Notes under the pieces: model-generated
Told to the model about the DNA's origin: nothing
Database searches by the model: none
Seen by the model: the letters and a program-made list of their open reading frames with translations, nothing else
Assembly: GCA_937871355.1 (NCBI GenBank)
Contig: CALMPX010000300.1
Coordinates: 1-5,762, forward strand
Direction of reading: 5' to 3'
Length of the DNA stretch: 5,762 nt
Source: an uncultured Bdellovibrio sp.
Lineage (GTDB): Bacteria > Bdellovibrionota > Bdellovibrionia > Bdellovibrionales > Bdellovibrionaceae
Shown: in pieces, positions 1 to 5,762 of the stretch
How positions within the stretch are numbered: the first letter of the stretch is position 1
How the letters are laid out: the number at the start of each line of letters is the position of its first letter
Position numbers and translations under genes: made by a program

Positions 1-2
1 AA

Positions 3-1253
3 AAACACCAAAACGATTTTATTTTAGCAGGAAGCCGTTTAAGCAGTACGAATGCTATTTTGACAACACAGACGACCTCACTCGAAAGTCAACTGGCCCA
101 GTCTTTAAATAAAATCGATTTTGATCGAAAAGAAAAAAATAAAATTCAATCTTTGAGCGACAAAGTATCTCATCGCTTAACCTGGTCCGTGTTTTTAATC
201 GCCGGGCTTTTTTTCTTTTTGAATTATGAAAGCTTAGGAATGGAAGCTTTTAAAAGATGTTTGGCCTTGATTACAATTGCCTGTCCCTGTGCCGTAGCTT
301 TTGGAACTCCGTTGGCTCACAGTCTGGGATTGAAAAAGGCCCAGGAAAAAGGATTCTTCATCAAGTCAGATGCCTTGTTCGAAAAAGTGTCTCAAGTGAC
401 TAAAATAGTATTTGATAAAACGGGAACATTAACGTCATCGGAACTGAAATTGATTAAAGTATTTCCGACGGATATTAGCTCCCATCATAAATCGATTATA
501 CTGGGTCTAGAAAAATCATCACTGCATCCTGTGGCCTTAAGCTTAAAAAAAGAATGGTCAGACATTAAAATCGCTCAAGTTGTTCATGTTAATGATATGA
601 TCGGCTCCGGGGTTGAGGCTCATTTTGAGGGTCATCATTATCGCTTAGTTAAGAGTCCACGACAAAGCGACAGTGATGCCATTCAAGTTGAATACTCTGA
701 AGACAATCAAGTTTTAGCTTATCTTTATTTTGACGAAAAAATTCATCACGAAGCTTCATCCATCGTAAATGAATTTCAGAAACGAGATTACGATGTGATG
801 ATGTTGACCGGTGATCATCGTTCTCGCGCTGTAGCTATAGCTAAAGAAATCGGAATTCGTCCAGCTCATGTTTTCGCCGATCAGTCCGCAGAATCTAAAA
901 AAACTTTTATTGAAGCTCACAATCCTTGTCTTTATATTGGTGATGGATTGAACGATTTGTCGGCCTTGAACGTAGCCTATGTCAGTTTTGCCATACGAGG
1001 TCAGTTCGACTCAACTTTGAAAGTAAGTGATGTCTATGCCCCCCAGAAAAATTTAAATTCGATATTGGAAATTTTCGAGATTTCAAAAAAAATTCAAAAC
1101 ACGCTTAAAGCCAATCTCTTTTTTGCTATTCTCTATAATACAATCGGCGGAATTTTAGCTTTAATGGGATTGATTAACCCTTTAGTGGCGGCCGTACTGA
1201 TGCCGATCAGTTCAGTTTGTATTACTCTTCACACCGTCTGGAGACTTAAATGA
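3..1253 (+). CDS. ccoI: CcoI/CopA2-type copper-translocating P1B ATPase, 5'-truncated by the window edge
   Basis: This is the C-terminal part of an inner-membrane Cu+-ATPase that supplies or clears copper for cbb3 oxidase assembly. The reading frame is open to the left edge, and its first residues (KHQNDFILAGSRL) look like the end of a P-type actuator domain. A TTG at 60 is therefore internal and the true start lies outside the window. Counting from the codon at base 3, the visible motifs are: CPC metal-binding motif in a membrane helix (94-96), DKTGT phosphorylation motif (138-142), HP motif (175-176), GSGV (201-204), TGD (269-271) and GDGLND hinge (313-318). After these come YN (378-379) and MPISS (400-404) in the last two helices, as in Cu+-selective ATPases. 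The TGES motif and any N-terminal metal-binding domain lie upstream. It is followed at once by ccoS (ATGA overlap), which supports CcoI over a general CopA. Catalytic residues look intact. Confidence 0.93.
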   Translation, partial: KHQNDFILAGSRLSSTNAILTTQTTSLESQLAQSLNKIDFDRKEKNKIQSLSDKVSHRLTWSVFLIAGLFFFLNYESLGMEAFKRCLALITIACPCAVAFGTPLAHSLGLKKAQEKGFFIKSDALFEKVSQVTKIVFDKTGTLTSSELKLIKVFPTDISSHHKSIILGLEKSSLHPVALSLKKEWSDIKIAQVVHVNDMIGSGVEAHFEGHHYRLVKSPRQSDSDAIQVEYSEDNQVLAYLYFDEKIHHEASSIVNEFQKRDYDVMMLTGDHRSRAVAIAKEIGIRPAHVFADQSAESKKTFIEAHNPCLYIGDGLNDLSALNVAYVSFAIRGQFDSTLKVSDVYAPQKNLNSILEIFEISKKIQNTLKANLFFAILYNTIGGILALMGLINPLVAAVLMPISSVCITLHTVWRLK

Positions 1254-1429
1254 CGACTATTTTATTTATGGTTTCGGTCGCATTGATTTTGTCTTTTATT
1301 TTTGTGTGTTGTTATTTATGGGCTCTGTCAAATGGTCAGTTTGATGATCCTGAAACGCCGGCTATTCGTATGTTAAAAGAAGATTTTATAATTAATAAAA
1401 AAATGAAAGGACTAAAAAATGAAAAATGA
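1250..1429 (+). CDS. ccoS: CcoS, cbb3 oxidase maturation protein (59 aa)
   Basis: This small inner-membrane protein is required in studied bacteria for inserting haem and CuB cofactors into the catalytic subunit of cbb3 oxidase. The 59-residue product has one hydrophobic helix (about residues 3-25) followed by the family signature WALSNGQFDDPETPAIRML (24-42), matching the CcoS pattern W-A-x-x-x-G-Q-[FY]-D-D-x-E-x-P-x-x-R-[IM]-L. It ends in a Lys/Asn-rich tail. The ATG overlaps the ccoI stop as ATGA, and GGAG at 1240-1243 sits six bases upstream. The stop (TGA, 1427-1429) lies inside the next gene, an 11-base overlap with ccoNO, so translation is probably coupled on both sides. Length is typical for the family. 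Confidence 0.93.
   Translation: MTTILFMVSVALILSFIFVCCYLWALSNGQFDDPETPAIRMLKEDFIINKKMKGLKNEK
1406..1411 (+). promoter_or_regulatory. Ribosome binding site of ccoNO (AAAGGA)
   Basis: AAAGGA lies seven bases before the ATG at 1419 and inside the last codons of ccoS. It supports that ATG as the ccoNO start and the 11-base overlap between the two genes. Confidence 0.7.
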
Positions 1430-3527
1430 TATTTCGAAAAATTCCTACGATGATGATCTGGTCAGGAAATTTTTACTGATCACGATGGTCTGGGCCGGAG
1501 TGGCTTTTCTGGTCGGGTTATTAGCGGCTTTACAGCTGGCATATTGGCCGGCTAACGGAGGAGTTCCCTGGCTGACATTTGGACGAATTAGACCGCTCCA
1601 TACTAATGCGGCTATTTTTGCTTTTGCCGGAAACGCTATTTTTGCTGGTATTTATCATTCGACACAACGTCTTTTAAGAACTCGATTATTTTCTGATCTC
1701 TTAGGGCGCATTCATTTTTGGGGATGGCAGTTAATTATTCTTTGTGCCGCTATCACGTTACCGTTGGGTTTTACTCAAGGTAAAGAGTACGCTGAATTAG
1801 AATGGCCGATTGATATCCTCATTACGCTGGTGTGGGTGGTCTTTGCCATTAATTTTTTTGGAACACTTTATAAACGACGCGAAAAGCATATGTATGTGGC
1901 GATTTGGTTTTACATCGCAACTATAGTCACCGTCGCGATTCTTCATATTGTGAATTCGATTGCTATTCCGTTTAGTTTTATGAAAAGTTATACGGTCTGG
2001 GCTGGGATGCAGGATGCTTTAGTTCAATGGTGGTATGGACATAATGCCGTCGCTTTTTTCTTAACCACGCCATTTTTAGGACTCATGTATTACTATGTTC
2101 CTAAAGTTGTGAACGCTCCGATATATTCCTACCGTTTGTCCATTATTCATTTCTGGGCCTTAGTATTTATTTACATCTGGGCCGGACCTCATCATTTACT
2201 TTACACGTCCTTACCAGACTGGCTTCAAACACTCGGTATGATTTTCTCGATTATGCTCTGGGCGCCAAGTTGGGGCGGCATGATTAATGGACTGCTCACA
2301 TTCAAAGGACGATGGAGTTCTGTGCGGCATGAACCGATCTGGAAATTTTTTATCGCCGCTTTGACGTTCTATGGTATGGCGACTTTCGAAGGACCTTTGT
2401 TGTCGATCAAATCAGTCAGTGCTTTAGGTCATTACACGGATTGGATTATTGGACACGTTCACGGCGGAGCTTTAGGCTGGAATGGATTTCTGATTTTCGG
2501 TATGCTTTATTACCTCATTCCAAAATTATGGAACACTCAATTATACTCTAAAAAACTAGCTGAACAGCATTTCTGGTTAGGTTTGGTCGGTATAGTGCTG
2601 TACTACGTTTCGATGGTGGTAGCTGGAGTGACTCAGGGGATGATGTGGAAAGCGATCGATCCACAGGGTCAACTTGTTTATCCTGAATTTATTGAAACAG
2701 TTGTGCGTATTGTTCCACTTTATTGGGTTCGTTTCCTTGGTGGAATTCTTTATTTAAGTGGATTTGTTTTAATGGTGTACAACATTATTAAAACAATTAA
2801 ATCAAACAAAACAGTGTTAGTTGATACGCCGATTGCAAATTTAGTAAATGATAATATAAAAACGGATAATGAGCCTCGCTTATTAGAAGGATACGCGACG
2901 AAATTTACAATTCTAGCTATCGTCGCCGTTTTGGTGGGAACTGTGATCGAAATCTATCCGACGCTCAATGTACATCAGTATGTGAATCCAGAAATAACGA
3001 TTCATCCTTTTTCGGCTTTAGAACAAGAGGGTCGAGATATCTATGTCAGAGAAGGTTGCTACCTTTGCCATTCGCAACAAATACGTCCGTTAGTTGATGA
3101 GAAACTGAGATATGGTGATCCGTCGACGATCGAAGAGTCTATCTATGATCACCCTTACCAATGGGGATCAAAACGAACCGGGCCTGATTTATCACGGGTC
3201 GGAAAAAAGTATCCTGATATGTGGCATTACCAACATATGTTAGATCCACGTCAGATCCAGCCGAAGTCGATTATGCCGGAATACTCTTGGCTTGCAAAAC
3301 AGACCATTGATTATTCACAGATTAAGAAAAAACTCAATGTGCTTAGAAATCTAGGAGTTCCCTATTCGGATGTCGAAGTTCAAAACGCAGACATCGATGC
3401 TGAAAAACAAGCTCAAACCGTAGCGGCCGAGTTAAAAACTCAAGGTGTACAAGGTCAAATTGATCATAAAGAAATACTCGCTATGATTGCCTATTTACAA
3501 GCGCTAGGTCAGAAAGGAAATAAATAA
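1419..3527 (+). CDS. ccoNO: CcoNO: fused catalytic subunit I and mono-haem cytochrome c subunit II of cbb3 oxidase
   Basis: This is the core of the oxidase: it reduces O2 to water at a haem b3-CuB centre while pumping protons. Residues 1-460 are CcoN, with about 12 membrane helices. Ligand candidates are His61 and His348 (low-spin haem b), His346 (haem b3), and His208, His258 and His259 (CuB), with Tyr252 as the likely cross-linked tyrosine. Glu324 in ATFEG and the GKEYAELEWP stretch (121-130) are also conserved. Residues 461-492 form a polar linker, 493-514 one membrane helix, and 515-702 the CcoO haem-c domain with CYLCH (547-551), WGSKRTGPDL (582-591) and probable Met619 ligand (SIMPEY). 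Separate CcoN (~475 aa) and CcoO (~200-240 aa) are usual; the frame is continuous here, with no Met between 452 and 601 at which CcoO could restart. The stop overlaps ccoQ by one base (TAATG). Confidence 0.97.
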   Translation: MKNDISKNSYDDDLVRKFLLITMVWAGVAFLVGLLAALQLAYWPANGGVPWLTFGRIRPLHTNAAIFAFAGNAIFAGIYHSTQRLLRTRLFSDLLGRIHFWGWQLIILCAAITLPLGFTQGKEYAELEWPIDILITLVWVVFAINFFGTLYKRREKHMYVAIWFYIATIVTVAILHIVNSIAIPFSFMKSYTVWAGMQDALVQWWYGHNAVAFFLTTPFLGLMYYYVPKVVNAPIYSYRLSIIHFWALVFIYIWAGPHHLLYTSLPDWLQTLGMIFSIMLWAPSWGGMINGLLTFKGRWSSVRHEPIWKFFIAALTFYGMATFEGPLLSIKSVSALGHYTDWIIGHVHGGALGWNGFLIFGMLYYLIPKLWNTQLYSKKLAEQHFWLGLVGIVLYYVSMVVAGVTQGMMWKAIDPQGQLVYPEFIETVVRIVPLYWVRFLGGILYLSGFVLMVYNIIKTIKSNKTVLVDTPIANLVNDNIKTDNEPRLLEGYATKFTILAIVAVLVGTVIEIYPTLNVHQYVNPEITIHPFSALEQEGRDIYVREGCYLCHSQQIRPLVDEKLRYGDPSTIEESIYDHPYQWGSKRTGPDLSRVGKKYPDMWHYQHMLDPRQIQPKSIMPEYSWLAKQTIDYSQIKKKLNVLRNLGVPYSDVEVQNADIDAEKQAQTVAAELKTQGVQGQIDHKEILAMIAYLQALGQKGNK

Positions 3528-3706
3528 TGTCTAAACTTATTTTTTCAAATTTTAGTGAAAGCTATTTGATCGCGATCGGCTTTATACTTTTTACGGCCAC
3601 GTTTTTAGGTGTTCTGTGTTGGACATTGTTTGTTCAGAAAAAGTCTTTTTATGTCACTCAGAGCCAACTGCCTCTTATTCAAGGAGATTACGATGGAAGA
3701 GAATAA
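3527..3706 (+). CDS. ccoQ: CcoQ-like small subunit of cbb3 oxidase (59 aa)
   Basis: CcoQ is a single-helix accessory subunit thought to stabilise the association of CcoP with CcoNO. The predicted 59-residue protein begins MSKLIFSNFSESYLIAIGF, has one hydrophobic helix (about 12-36), then WTLFVQKKSFYVTQSQLPL (32-50). This is the CcoQ pattern of a Trp at the helix end, a basic patch, then an acidic or polar tail with an LP motif. CcoQ is poorly conserved, so the call rests mainly on size, topology, the LP tail and position between ccoNO and ccoP. The ATG overlaps the ccoNO stop (TAATG), and AAGGA at 3514-3518 lies eight bases upstream. The end overlaps ccoP by 14 bases, and the ccoP ribosome binding site lies inside it. 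Its reality is supported by exact end-to-end packing with both neighbours. Confidence 0.83.
   Translation: MSKLIFSNFSESYLIAIGFILFTATFLGVLCWTLFVQKKSFYVTQSQLPLIQGDYDGRE
3681..3686 (+). promoter_or_regulatory. Ribosome binding site that fixes the ccoP start (AAGGAG)
   Basis: A near-perfect Shine-Dalgarno AAGGAG sits six bases before the ATG at 3693, within the coding end of ccoQ. It decides between the ATG at 3693 and an upstream in-frame ATG at 3609, which would add 28 residues that read as the shifted frame of ccoQ and do not resemble CcoP. Confidence 0.8.
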
Positions 3707-4268
3707 TAAAAATAATAAAACAGAAGTACATCATGTCTACGACGGTATCATCGAGGAGAATAACCCTATGCCTAATTGGTGGGTTATTCTTTTTATGGTC
3801 TGCATTGGTTTTGGATTGATTTATTTTTTACATTACTTTTCCGGTAGTGGACCGACCTTGATACAAGAGTATCAACAAGATCTCGAGACTTACAAAAAAC
3901 AAGTCGAAAAGAATGCGCCGCCTGAACCAACTGAAAGCGAAGAAAGTTTGATGGCTTTTATGAACGGAGAGGTGGCCTTAAAAACGGGTGCCAGCTTATT
4001 TAAAGATAAATGTGCCATGTGCCATGGAGAAAAACTACAAGGAATCATCGGGCCGAATCTGACAGATCATTTCTGGATTAACGGCGACGGTACGCGCGTC
4101 AGCGTTATTCATGTTATTAAAAAAGGATCGCCGGCCAAAGGGATGCCAGCTTGGGAAGGGCTGTTGAAACCCGACGAAATCAAAAGCGTAGCGGCCTATA
4201 TTTTTTCAAAAATAGGATCGAATCCTTCTGGAGCCAAAGTTTCCGAAGGACAAGAATTTAAACGATAG
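3693..4268 (+). CDS. ccoP: CcoP, short mono-haem cytochrome c subunit III of cbb3 oxidase
   Basis: CcoP is the membrane-anchored cytochrome c that feeds electrons to the CcoO haem. From the ATG at 3693 the protein has 191 residues: an N-terminal FixP_N-type segment with YDGIIEENNPMPNWW (16-30), one membrane helix (about 29-49), an acidic/coiled linker with a proline patch (about 55-90), then one cytochrome c domain. That domain has CAMCH (107-111), GPNLTDHFW (120-128) and a probable Met151 ligand (KGMPAW). The PNLTD...W signature is typical of the first, membrane-proximal haem domain of ordinary CcoP. The second domain, which brings most CcoP proteins to about 300 residues with two CxxCH motifs, is absent, and the stop is followed directly by ccoG. 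Mono-haem CcoP variants are known, so this need not be damage. It overlaps ccoQ by 14 bases and is separated from ccoG by six. Confidence 0.94.
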   Translation: MEENNKNNKTEVHHVYDGIIEENNPMPNWWVILFMVCIGFGLIYFLHYFSGSGPTLIQEYQQDLETYKKQVEKNAPPEPTESEESLMAFMNGEVALKTGASLFKDKCAMCHGEKLQGIIGPNLTDHFWINGDGTRVSVIHVIKKGSPAKGMPAWEGLLKPDEIKSVAAYIFSKIGSNPSGAKVSEGQEFKR

Positions 4269-4274
4269 GAATAT

Positions 4275-5609
4275 ATGCTGCCATTTGCGGGACCTGCGGA
4301 AGTCAAAGGAAAATATCAACGTTTTAGAAATATCTTACAGACTATTTTAATGGTGATTTTTTTTATACTTCCGTGGGTCAAGATAAATGGTGAACCAGTT
4401 ATTCTCATGGATTTTTTTCATCGACATTTTGTTTTTTTTGGTTTTACATTTTTTTCACATGACACTCCGCTACTTTTCTTTTTGGTTATCTTGCTAGTGC
4501 TTTCAATATTTTTAGTTACAGCCCTTTTTGGGCGTTTGTGGTGTGGTTGGACCTGTCCGCAGACCGTTTTTATTCACGCTCTGTTTAATAAAATTGAAAA
4601 AGTAATTATGGGTCCTTTTGCCCAGCGGTCGGCTTTTTATAAATCCCAAGACAATTTGCAAAAGAAAATAAAAATATTATTTTTATATTCCGTTTATTTA
4701 TTTTTTTCTTGGATTTTAGCTCATTCATTTGTGGCTTATTTTACCGGAGCCGATCTAGTTACTCGTTATATTTACGACGGTCCTTTTCAGCATCAACAGG
4801 CTTTTTTCGTTCTGATGACAATCACTTTTGTATTATTTTTTAACTTTGCGTTTTTCAGAGAAAATTTTTGTTTTTATATTTGCCCCTACGGGCGTTTTCA
4901 AAATGCGTTAATTGATCGAAATTCGTTGATTGTTTTTTATGATACTCTGAGAGGTGAGCCACGGGGTAAAATATCGGCCATAGAAAAGGAAAAAGGCGAT
5001 TGTATTGATTGTAACCGCTGCGTCAATGTTTGTCCTACCAAGATCGATATTCGCAAAGGCTTTCAACTTGAATGCATTGCTTGTGCAAAGTGTATTGATG
5101 CTTGTAACGATGTGATGGAAAAAGTGAAAAGACCACAGCATTTGATTCGCTACGAAACAGGTAATAATAAACCCATCACCTTAAAAAGATTTCGCTTAGC
5201 TTTGTATGCCGTTCTCATTTTTGTATTCTTAAGCGGCTTTATTTGGAGTCTTGAACATCGCGTACCAGTCGATTTTAATATGGCTCGAGCTCATGAAAAT
5301 CCTTTTAGCGTGCGCTTTGACGGAGATCAAAAAATTATTCAGAATCAAATCCACGTTCATCTTAAAAATCAGACCAACCGCATGTTGCATGTCCAGGTTA
5401 AGGTCAGTGATCAAAATGCAAGTGAAGGCTATAAGCTTATTAGCCCTGTGAATGAAATCGATTTACAATCAGAGCAGGATATGAAGACTTCAGCATTTAT
5501 CGAAATTTTAGAAAGTCGGTTCAGATCCGCTCAAAATCAAATTCGCGTTGAATTAACGGTAGAAGGAAAGACTTATTCTTCGGTGGTCAATTTTATAGGA
5601 GTCCCCTAA
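4275..5609 (+). CDS. ccoG: CcoG (FixG/RdxA family) membrane [4Fe-4S] protein for cbb3 oxidase assembly
   Basis: CcoG is an inner-membrane iron-sulfur protein; work on its homologues links it to reducing Cu(II) to Cu(I) during cbb3 assembly. The 444-residue product has hydrophobic segments at about 18-35, 62-86, 132-157, 175-195 and 304-325. Cysteine motifs in the membrane part are WCGWTCPQT (89-97) and CFYICPYGRFQ (199-209). A ferredoxin-like domain follows with CIDCNRCVNVCP (Cys243, 246, 249, 253) and CIACAKCIDAC (Cys267, 270, 273, 277). A C-terminal beta-rich domain (about 340-444) fits the periplasmic Ig-like FixG_C domain. The ATG at 4275 is the only usable start, because the same frame is closed by the ccoP stop nine bases upstream. 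The N-terminus is somewhat shorter than in many homologues but retains VKGKYQRFR (10-18). A weak GGA lies four bases before the start. Confidence 0.96.
   Translation: MLPFAGPAEVKGKYQRFRNILQTILMVIFFILPWVKINGEPVILMDFFHRHFVFFGFTFFSHDTPLLFFLVILLVLSIFLVTALFGRLWCGWTCPQTVFIHALFNKIEKVIMGPFAQRSAFYKSQDNLQKKIKILFLYSVYLFFSWILAHSFVAYFTGADLVTRYIYDGPFQHQQAFFVLMTITFVLFFNFAFFRENFCFYICPYGRFQNALIDRNSLIVFYDTLRGEPRGKISAIEKEKGDCIDCNRCVNVCPTKIDIRKGFQLECIACAKCIDACNDVMEKVKRPQHLIRYETGNNKPITLKRFRLALYAVLIFVFLSGFIWSLEHRVPVDFNMARAHENPFSVRFDGDQKIIQNQIHVHLKNQTNRMLHVQVKVSDQNASEGYKLISPVNEIDLQSEQDMKTSAFIEILESRFRSAQNQIRVELTVEGKTYSSVVNFIGVP
5597..5601 (+). promoter_or_regulatory. Ribosome binding site of the TauE/SafE-like gene (AGGAG)
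   Basis: AGGAG lies eight bases before the ATG at 5610 and within the last codons of ccoG. It supports this ATG as the start of the last gene and argues that the ccoG stop and this start are directly juxtaposed (TAA-ATG). Confidence 0.7.
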
Positions 5610-5762
5610 ATGTCGTGGTTGGTTTGGATGGGACCGCTATTGATCATGGGTTTTCTAGGAAGTTGGCACTGTGCTTTGATGTGTGGACCTTTAACTTGTA
5701 ATTACCGAAAACAGCAAGATTTTTTGTCCTATCAAATCGGGCGACTCATCTCTTATTTGGCG
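5610..5762 (+). CDS. TauE/SafE-like (COG2836-type) membrane protein, 3'-truncated by the window edge
   Basis: Only the first 51 codons are present. They encode a hydrophobic N-terminal helix (about residues 4-17), then GFLGSWHCALMCGPL (14-28) and, further on, YQIGRLISYLA (41-51). The G-[FL]-x-G-S-x-H-C-x-x-M-C-G-P motif followed by Y-x-x-G-R-x-x-S-Y is typical of the sulfite exporter TauE/SafE-like family once labelled heavy-metal transport or UreH domain (COG2836). Members commonly sit at the end of cbb3 clusters and are suspected of a role in copper supply; the actual substrate is not established from this sequence. The conserved His20, Cys21 and Cys25 are plausible metal ligands (inference). 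The gene starts immediately after the ccoG stop, so it belongs to the operon. The family call is fairly safe; a precise function is not. Confidence 0.82.
   Translation, partial: MSWLVWMGPLLIMGFLGSWHCALMCGPLTCNYRKQQDFLSYQIGRLISYLA

Noticed and set aside
2790..2900. Possibility that the CcoN-CcoO fusion is a sequencing or assembly error
   Set aside because: There is no in-frame Met start for CcoO, no ribosome binding site with a suitable start in that frame at the junction, and the linker reads as a normal polar segment, so a real fusion is the simpler reading.
3566..3579. FNR/ANR-like half-match (TTGAT-N4-ATCGG)
   Set aside because: It lies inside ccoQ coding sequence, the second half-site is imperfect, and there is no promoter or intergenic space there. 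An FNR-type site for this operon would be expected upstream of the window.
3609..3692. Upstream in-frame ATG that would extend CcoP by 28 residues
   Set aside because: The added residues are the shifted frame of ccoQ and do not resemble CcoP. The ATG at 3693 has a strong AAGGAG six bases upstream and starts just before the FixP_N-type segment.
3616..3819. A 67-codon plus-strand open frame across the ccoQ/ccoP junction
   Set aside because: It runs out of frame through ccoQ and ccoP, both of which have family signatures; it has no recognisable domain and is a shadow.
4195..4274. Possible frameshift remnant of a second CcoP haem domain
   Set aside because: Only six bases separate the ccoP stop from ccoG, and ccoG begins with its own conserved sequence, so there is no room for a decayed cytochrome domain.
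4908..5141. A 77-codon minus-strand open frame inside ccoG
   Set aside because: It is antisense to the conserved ferredoxin cysteine region of CcoG, whose coding constraint explains it; no family likeness.
5229..5451. Short open frames on both strands in the 3' part of ccoG
   Set aside because: They lie over the Ig-like domain of CcoG in other frames, with no ribosome binding site or recognisable protein features.

Overview
The window is one uninterrupted, plus-strand gene cluster for a cbb3-type cytochrome c oxidase (a high-affinity, copper-dependent terminal oxidase used at low oxygen) and its assembly factors. In order it holds: the 3' part of ccoI (copper P1B-type ATPase), ccoS, a fused ccoN-ccoO gene, ccoQ, ccoP, ccoG, and the first 51 codons of a TauE/SafE-like (COG2836-type) membrane protein. 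Two small genes, ccoS and ccoQ (59 codons each), fill what would otherwise look like short gaps between the large genes. There is no non-coding stretch longer than a few bases, and I see no promoter, terminator, RNA gene, mobile element or repeat array.

Genes that appear to act together: CcoI moves Cu into or across the inner membrane for the CuB centre. CcoS is needed for cofactor insertion into CcoN. CcoN (binuclear haem b3-CuB centre plus low-spin haem b) reduces O2. The CcoO part (one c-haem) and CcoP (here one c-haem) carry electrons from soluble or membrane cytochrome c to CcoN. CcoQ is the small single-helix accessory subunit. CcoG is a membrane [4Fe-4S] protein implicated in Cu(II) reduction during assembly. 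The last, cut-off gene belongs to a family often found in these clusters and linked to copper or metal handling. Neighbouring genes overlap by 1 to 14 bases or are nearly abutting, so the cluster is almost certainly one translationally coupled operon whose promoter lies upstream of the window.

Departures from the textbook proteobacterial layout (ccoNOQP followed by ccoGHIS) are: assembly genes ccoI-ccoS come first; CcoN and CcoO are one 702-residue polypeptide; CcoP is short (191 residues) with a single CxxCH instead of two; and no ccoH/FixH gene lies between ccoG and the TauE/SafE-like gene. The fusion and this gene order resemble clusters I associate with Bacteroidota and Bdellovibrionota. 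The DNA is AT-rich, and the genes carry clear Shine-Dalgarno sequences (AGGAG/AAGGA), which are poorly used in Bacteroidota. I therefore lean towards a Bdellovibrionota-like bacterium, but this is inference. I do not see a previously undescribed system; the interest lies in the streamlined oxidase architecture.
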